Source of the DNA: Aplidium turbinatum
Taxonomy: Eukaryota; Chordata; Ascidiacea; Aplousobranchia; Polyclinidae
DNA length: 64,000 nt
Assembly (NCBI GenBank): GCA_918807975.1
Contig: OU964924.1
Span: 8,320,501-8,384,500, forward strand
Direction of reading: 5' to 3'
The number at the start of each line of letters is the position of its first letter. The first letter of the stretch is position 1. Below the pieces are notes generated by a model. That model was not told where the DNA came from. It ran no database searches and saw nothing but the letters and a program-made list of their open reading frames with translations. Positions 58,901 through 64,000 of the stretch are shown one piece after another. The position numbers and the translations under genes were made by a program.

Positions 58901-61900
58901 AATAAACTGATTAAAAAAGCGACTTTTTAATTGCTTTTTTTTTGGCTACCGGACGCGAGAATTTGGCCGCCGGAAAGAAGCTCTGGTAGGCCATGCTTGG
59001 TCGCCGGAAAAATAAAGGAGCTTAGAGGTCTGCTAAGGTGAAACTATGAAACATGTGGCATACATTAGAGCCATACGCGCCGACTTCCGGGGGGGCCGGG
59101 GGGCGGCGCCCCCCGTAAATTTATAGTTGAGGGGCAACAAAAATGGCTATTACAAGTGGTGTTTCAAAGATAAAATACTTCGCGAAAGAGATTTAGATCA
59201 TTTAAACGGACAGAATGCCGAAAGCAAAAAACAGCCAAGCCTACGTTGCTCTTGCCCACAAAACAGCAGCTGATCGCATGGCTTTCTCTGGAACGTGAAT
59301 TACTACTGAGATGCGCACGACACGCACGCTCACAGTCGCACACTGCTTGTCTTTCGCGCGTGAGGAGCAGCTTCAAAGTCAAAACGCGTGGTAGCGAAAA
59401 AGCGAATGATTGAATGTTTATTCTCATTTCACGAGTTATCCAAACGTTTGTTAGATTTTTAAATCGATTTTAGCAAACTTTATCGAGTTGAAACTACGAC
59501 ACAACAAACAATTACGTAAATACAGCTTAAAAAAAATGCATTTTTCAAAACTGTCACTCAGTGTTTTGCTTCAATAAGCACTGTATTGATGTATATATAT
59601 ATTGTGAAAATATATACATCTCATACACTCATCAATATACACTCATCTATATATAATACACTCCTGTACTACCGTTTATACTCGTGGATAGATCGATCTC
59701 ATGTATAAGTTGTTTGACCACCTTATTCCCGACACTACCATTCAATGGTTCATTCTAAGTATTGGCATTGACATACCATGATCGTTGAAGGTAAGGAAAT
59801 TTCAAAGTTGAATGTAGAGTAACTTACGCTGCTGGAATAGTCACGTAACCATTCACAGCAATATTAAGTAAACCAGCTAAATTAGAGGCACTATTTTCAA
59901 CGAGGTCTTCCCGTTTTGAGGTCAATTATGAGTGAACAGAACACATTGTTTTGTTCACAATGTGTGAGAATTAAATCGAAAACCGATAAAAGAAAAGGTG
60001 TTTAATGGTCTTGGTCGCAGATATTGCCTGCATTAACGACGTCTCTTACCGATATTATCACCTAGCTAACCTGGCATCATTGTTTTATGCGGCCGCTAAG
60101 ATTTGACATCGACTTCAACAATCATGGAATGTTACGTAATAAGAACGATTATATCCTACACGCAAAAATAAAAAAAATTGATCTCTTAAAACAGCTCTTT
60201 CTGCTGTTTTGTCTCGTGAGCTTTGCATTTTGCTCAACAAGTGTATAAAATCTAAAATTGACAAGAAATCATTAAATTTGAAAATTACGTTTGAATCACT
60301 GCAAATAAACGTATTCAAAACTTTTGCTTCGCGGCCGACGCCATTTCACACTCCGTAATCTACGTCGGCAATGATTTTGCCACAGTAAAAATGTCAAATG
60401 CGTTCATTATGAAAACTACCGAGCTGGAGACAACGGCTTGTCCCGTGATTAAGTTGAACCTGTCTTTTTGAGGTGAAAATCACTTGCAAACATCTCGACC
60501 TATACTCGAGTATATACGGTATTCGATAAAAGACTATAAAGGCTTTCGATAATAAACAGAAGAGAAAACACTTCACCGTTGTTAACGCTTTGAAGGTAAG
60601 TAATTAGCAAAACGAGGTTAATAAAACTGATAGCGGGTTTCCACTCTGCTTGAGATCATGATTTTTTGCGTTTTATTTCGATAACTTCACTGTCTTGATC
60701 GTTGTTATTCACACTCGCACAAAAATGAAATGAATCGACTTGTTTTCCAACTGTTCCAATTATGAGCTAACAATATCAAAAATTTTACGACTGGGCGTAT
60801 GCGTTTGCGTAAGTAAAACTTATCGTCTCAAGCAGCGATTCTACAAATTCGGAGTGCGACCTCGGTGTCAATATAAACAAGACAGTAAGCTTAATCAAAT
60901 ACTATTTTAATTAAGTAAAATAGCGTTATGGTTATGACGTCATAAACTTTCTCGCCCCCCAAGGTTTTTGGAAAAGTCGGCGCCTGTGCATTAGACTTCT
61001 AATTTTACTCAAATTGTGATCCGAATTAACCGAGCGCAGTAAAACTATTTTCTGTTCAAGGCCTGAATTCGAACGCTTGATCTCGTGAGCACAACAGCAT
61101 TTGCGCAACTTAGCCGTGGATGCGCCACGAGGTTACTGAATTGGTTAGAAAAATCTGTCCTTTTCATATTGATTCAATGTCTTCATACACTGAGTCAATG
61201 TTAAAAGAAAAGACTGCCAGCTGTGAAGCTGGCCTGTTATGACGATAACGTCACGCAGTGCCGGTCTTTGGGATGTGCAAACCGTGCGATCGCACAGGGC
61301 CCGCAAATTAGGGGGCCCGCAATTTACTCAGAAAATGCAGTAATTTTGACGTTTTCAAAGGAAAAATTCAACAAGTGAATTCAGCAAAGGAATTCGCAAC
61401 AAGAAAACATAGAGACTCAACGAATTCAACCTATTTCGTCGCCTGAATATTTCGTACCCTGAAAAGATCGAGAAAAAAAAAACGACATAGCCGAAATCGC
61501 TGATCGGAGTTGCCGCAAACATTTCAAAATTTCTCGATCTTTTCAGGGGACGAAATAAGTCGAAATTTAATTTTGTTACACGATTTCAGGGGACGAAATA
61601 GGTTGCATCCAGACTCAACATACTGTAGAGACATAGCTTTATTTCCGAAAAATGCCAAAGAAAGCATGATCTTATCCTTTTGCTATGCCACCGGACAGCA
61701 CCATTTCACAGTAATATTCATACCTAAATTTTTGTTGAACATGCTCTCAGAATGTCCCAAATTCAAAGTAATTTTTCAAAATTTTCTGGGGGAAGCCCCC
61801 CAGACCCCCCGCCGCTGGTTGTCGTCTTTGGCGATCACGCCGCCCCTCCCTTTTCAAAGTACCTAGCTACGCCACTGAATTGGATTATTGTCATTGGGGC

Positions 61901-63163
61901 CCGCAAAAGCATATTCCGCACAGGGCCCCAAAAACCCTAAGACCGGCACTGCGTCACGTGTAGGCATATCACGATAACGATAACGTCACGTGTAGGCAAA
62001 AGTAGGCATATCACATTTTAAAACATACTTTCGAAAATAATTGCAATTTCATTTTTTAAATAAAAATAGAATCAAAAACGTGAAATTTCCTACACAAACA
62101 GAAAAGAACAATGCGTGTTGGTGGTAAATTTAACAGGAACTTGGCCTACCGGGAGCGCAAGCAATCTTGTGCTTTTGAGCAAGCAGAATCTTTTCATCAA
62201 AAGAGATGCAGGGAAGAGTGAATTGTTCAAAAAATACAACGTTCTGAGAAGAAAGTCCAAAATGATTGTGTTTCTGAAAGAATTCCCGCGTCTGCTCCAT
62301 TGTGGCTTCACTGGTCATGATGTACCTTTGAGGAGTGAAGCAAAATGAAAATATGAATTCGAAAAGTGACATCACAAGGTATGGCAGAGGTTAAAACTTA
62401 GCTATTAAACTATCACTTCAGAAGTTTTTGCAAAGGTTTTAAATTCTGATATTCAAGTGACGCAAGCAAGCAGCTAAAAGTGTGGAATTTTTATGAGGAG
62501 ACGTGATTTTGCATTGTTGTGGAGTAATCACCATTTTCAGCCGCGGCTGCGTTAATGTACAAAAAATAATAATAAAAAAACACAGCATCCATAAGCAGGG
62601 CTGTGGAGTCGGGAAAAATTAGACGACTCCGACCAGTGTTGCCAGATTTTTTAAACTTCTGTATTGTTTTAATAATTTAGTTACACTTATGTTGTGACCG
62701 AAATTGAAACCTGGACTTTTACAAAAACTAACAAGAACAAACACTTCTATTTTCTGGTAACGTTTTAAGACGCAATACGGAGACCAAGAAACAATAGGCT
62801 ATTCTGAAAAAAAGATTGCAAAGAAATATTTTATTATTCATCGTTTCGTAACAAGTCGGAGTTGGTCTTTATTTTAACGATTTTGACTCCAGACACGCCA
62901 AAATCCCTCCGACTCTACAGCCCTGTCCATACGCAAAGGACTGCATTTGTTACTTTACCATGTAATCACTCCGCGCTTTCCCGTTCTTTCAAGGGCAAAA
63001 TCTTGGAGCCGCTTTATTTTTTCAGCGTTGACTTGGTACAGACTTTTGTTTGATGGGATGCCGACGTTGTACATTCCTTTCGGGTAGCTGACCCCCAATC
63101 TTGTTCCTTGACCCCCGGCCAAAACTAAGACAGATACTTTGCTCTCGGAAATTAATTGCAATC
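52941..63163 (-). CDS. UAP1: UDP-N-acetylhexosamine pyrophosphorylase (first exon(s) beyond window)
   Basis: UAP1 joins UTP and GlcNAc-1-phosphate to give UDP-GlcNAc in the cytosol, the last step of the hexosamine pathway. Exons (minus): 62959-63163, 62150-62325, 58037-58209, 57747-57812, 57113-57240, 55781-55918, 54143-54262, 53925-53990, 53179-53248 and 52941-53027; phases join, giving 408 residues. Catalytic pyrophosphorylase motif [20 protein letters not shown]; then [131 protein letters not shown] and a short C-terminus ending TKMNGNA. All match human UAP1 in order. The ~100-residue N-terminal segment lies past position 64000. An intron holds a hAT element (54570-55414). Tail to tail with HSPA5. 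Confidence 0.95.
54570..55414. mobile_element. hAT element (CAGGGGTTCCCAACC ends) in UAP1 intron
   Basis: CAGGGGTTCCCAACC and GGTTGGGAACCCCTG ends with GTGGTACGCG / GGTACGAG motifs inside. TCTAGTC occurs at both flanks, offset three bases on the right. A plus-strand frame near 55000-55135 ends [18 protein letters not shown], the hAT dimerisation motif; the rest of the transposase is gone. Confidence 0.8.
56036..56121. mobile_element. palindromic MITE, diverged copy
   Basis: CCCAGACAATAAATCAGTCG, TTTTTCACATTGATTCAACG, the centre TCTGTTAACG, then the complementary half ending CATTTATTGCCTGG. The inner part fits the family, while the outer part has changed on both arms in a matching way. Confidence 0.75.
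56258..56344. mobile_element. palindromic MITE, near-complete copy
   Basis: CCCAGATAGTAAAATCCGTC, ATTTTTACATTGATTCAACG, a near-PstI centre TTTGCAGACG, then ATCAATGTAAAAATAAAGGA and TTTTTTTGTCTGGG. Only 136 bp from the copy at 56036. Confidence 0.8.
58535..59032. mobile_element. hAT-like element (CAGGCCTCTAAGCTC ends)
   Basis: CAGGCCTCTAAGCTC and GAGCTTAGAGGTCTG are inverted ends with one mismatch. GGTAGGCCATG(T/C)TTGGTCGCCGG occurs near each end in the same orientation. No clean target duplication. It lies in a UAP1 intron. Confidence 0.65.
59071..60988. mobile_element. hAT-type element (GCGCCGACTT ends), 7/8-bp TSD
   Basis: Left GCGCCGACTTCC followed by G/C runs, right GAAAAGTCGGCGCCTGTG; flanks CATTAGAG (59063-59070) and CATTAGAC (60989-60996). 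About 1.9 kb, mostly AT-rich with TATATACA stretches near 59595. No transposase recognised. It fills a large UAP1 intron. Confidence 0.6.
61150..61228. mobile_element. palindromic MITE, decayed copy
   Basis: GAAAAATCTGTCCTTTTCAT, ATTGATTCAATGTCTTCATA, CACTGAGTCAATGTTAAAAG and AAAAGACTGCCAGCTG: family pattern with many differences and a shifted centre. Confidence 0.5.
61256..61951. mobile_element. hAT element (CAGTGCCGGTCTT ends) with nested MITE piece
   Basis: CAGTGCCGGTCTT and AAGACCGGCACTG ends; CGTCACG is present at both flanks. GGGCCCGCAA motifs lie inside both ends. The middle (about 61380-61880) carries the right part of the 43110-type MITE, ending TAGCTACGCCACTG. Confidence 0.75.
62596..62925. 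mobile_element. GGAGTCG-type hAT MITE, 8-bp TSD
   Basis: CAGGGCTGTGGAGTCGG and CCGACTCTACAGCCCTG inverted ends; flanks TCCATAAG and TCCATACG differ at one base. 330 bp, in a UAP1 intron. A degraded copy is at 26190-26534 in DAXX. Confidence 0.85.
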
Positions 63164-64000
63164 CTGAAAATGCATCTGGTTAGAAAAAATCCCAGTACAC
63201 ATCTTCAACGGTCACATGATCAAGAAAAATTGCAGTTTTTCTAGAGAAAATTCTGCAGATGGAAGGCAAACAATAAAAAACGAAGATTTTGTTTCTTCCA
63301 CACTACCTTCGAAACGACACAGTATCTTGTGAATATTGACCCTGAAATAACCTTGAATCAACGAAGAGAAACTACCCAGAGAGCAAAATCGGTTGTCTGC
63401 AGACGTTGAATCAATATAAAAATGACGGATTTTGCTGTCTGGGTAGACGAAGGCGTTTACCGTATCATAACTGTCTAAACAAGAGGCAAACAAACGCGAG
63501 ATAAAACTTGTTTTTTTAACAAAGAGCCTTGACGCAATATTTTCAATAATTTACCACCCTCCAGTATGCACTGCATGGAGCCATACATCCAAAGGTCAAG
63601 AGGATCTTATCGAAGGATTATGAACACAACTGGGTTTGTTTTGTGTTGATCGAAACCAAAAACCACTCATGTCGTGTAGGAGGGATCTATCTAACGTCAG
63701 CACAAGGCTAAATACTCACTACATAAAGTAGGCGAACTGCCTGGCTATGTCACATAAAGCTATGGACTATAATCCCGAGAAACACCCACCCACATACCAG
63801 AAGGTTAATTAAAAGTAATTCCATTAACGATTGTTTATGTAAGCATCAAAGGTCGAAATGTGACGTTCAATCACAACTACGCATTGTTTACGCATAATGG
63901 TATTGTTTGTTTACTAACTACGTAATCCTTTATGTCTTCTTTTACATGATATAATACTGCAAGCTACAAAACCCATAAAGATTACATAAAAATATTTTGT
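63164..64000. other. upstream UAP1 intron or flank
   Basis: No UAP1 N-terminal exon is recognisable here, so the next exon upstream should lie past 64000. The palindromic MITE at 63375-63443 is the only element I can name. Confidence 0.55.
63375..63443. mobile_element. palindromic MITE with deleted left arm
   Basis: CCCAGAGAGCAAAATCGGTT, then a full right half: GTCTGCAGACGTTGAATCAA, TATAAAAATGACGGATTTTG and CTGTCTGGG. About 18 bp of the left arm are missing. Confidence 0.75.

Overview
The window is animal nuclear DNA. It is AT-rich, its genes are split by many GT-AG introns, and the gaps are packed with DNA transposons and tRNA-derived SINEs. I rebuilt five conserved protein-coding genes exon by exon, and in every one the exon phases join without a break. 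The gene set (NELF-E, DAXX, an NmrA-like protein, BiP/GRP78 and UDP-N-acetylhexosamine pyrophosphorylase), the modest introns and the repeat load suit an invertebrate. A tunicate or other invertebrate deuterostome is a reasonable guess, but the sequence does not prove it. I see no bacterial features, no CRISPR array, no rRNA and no intact tRNA gene.

Layout. 1-1440 is repeat-rich upstream sequence. 1441-7751 (+) is NELFE without its first coding exon. 7752-16200 is a transposon block: a TTTGGGCA-type repeat split by a hAT-inside-hAT-with-LINE nest, a 9-bp-TSD fold-back element and a 2-kb palindromic element. 16200-26716 (+) is DAXX, with a likely TATA promoter and a 5' UTR intron. 26717-30201 holds hairpins and MITEs. 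30202-40911 (-) is an NmrA-like gene whose introns hold several complete hAT elements. 40912-45873 holds a MITE, an unassigned open frame and the HSPA5 promoter (TATA plus an ER-stress-element-like site). 45874-50037 (+) is complete HSPA5, ending in KDEL. 50038-52940 is 3' sequence and a SINE. 52941-63163 (-) is UAP1 without its first coding exon(s), which must lie past position 64000.

Orientation. NELFE and DAXX are in tandem. DAXX and the NmrA-like gene are tail to tail, the NmrA-like gene and HSPA5 are head to head, and HSPA5 and UAP1 are tail to tail. There is no operon. The genes act in different places: NELF-E pauses RNA polymerase II, DAXX deposits histone H3.3, BiP folds proteins in the ER, UAP1 makes UDP-GlcNAc for ER and Golgi glycosylation, and the NmrA-like protein is probably a redox sensor or a degenerate relative. 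The human counterparts of NELFE and DAXX lie in the MHC (6p21.3). HSPA5 (9q33) and UAP1/UAP1L1 (1q23/9q34) lie in MHC-paralogous segments. The window may therefore preserve a piece of proto-MHC linkage.

Mobile DNA. At least a dozen hAT-type elements can be outlined, several with perfect 8-bp target duplications. There are also four tRNA-derived SINE groups, LINE reverse-transcriptase remnants, an ~86-bp self-complementary MITE present in many copies, and two fold-back elements. I recognised no LTR retrovirus or Polinton.
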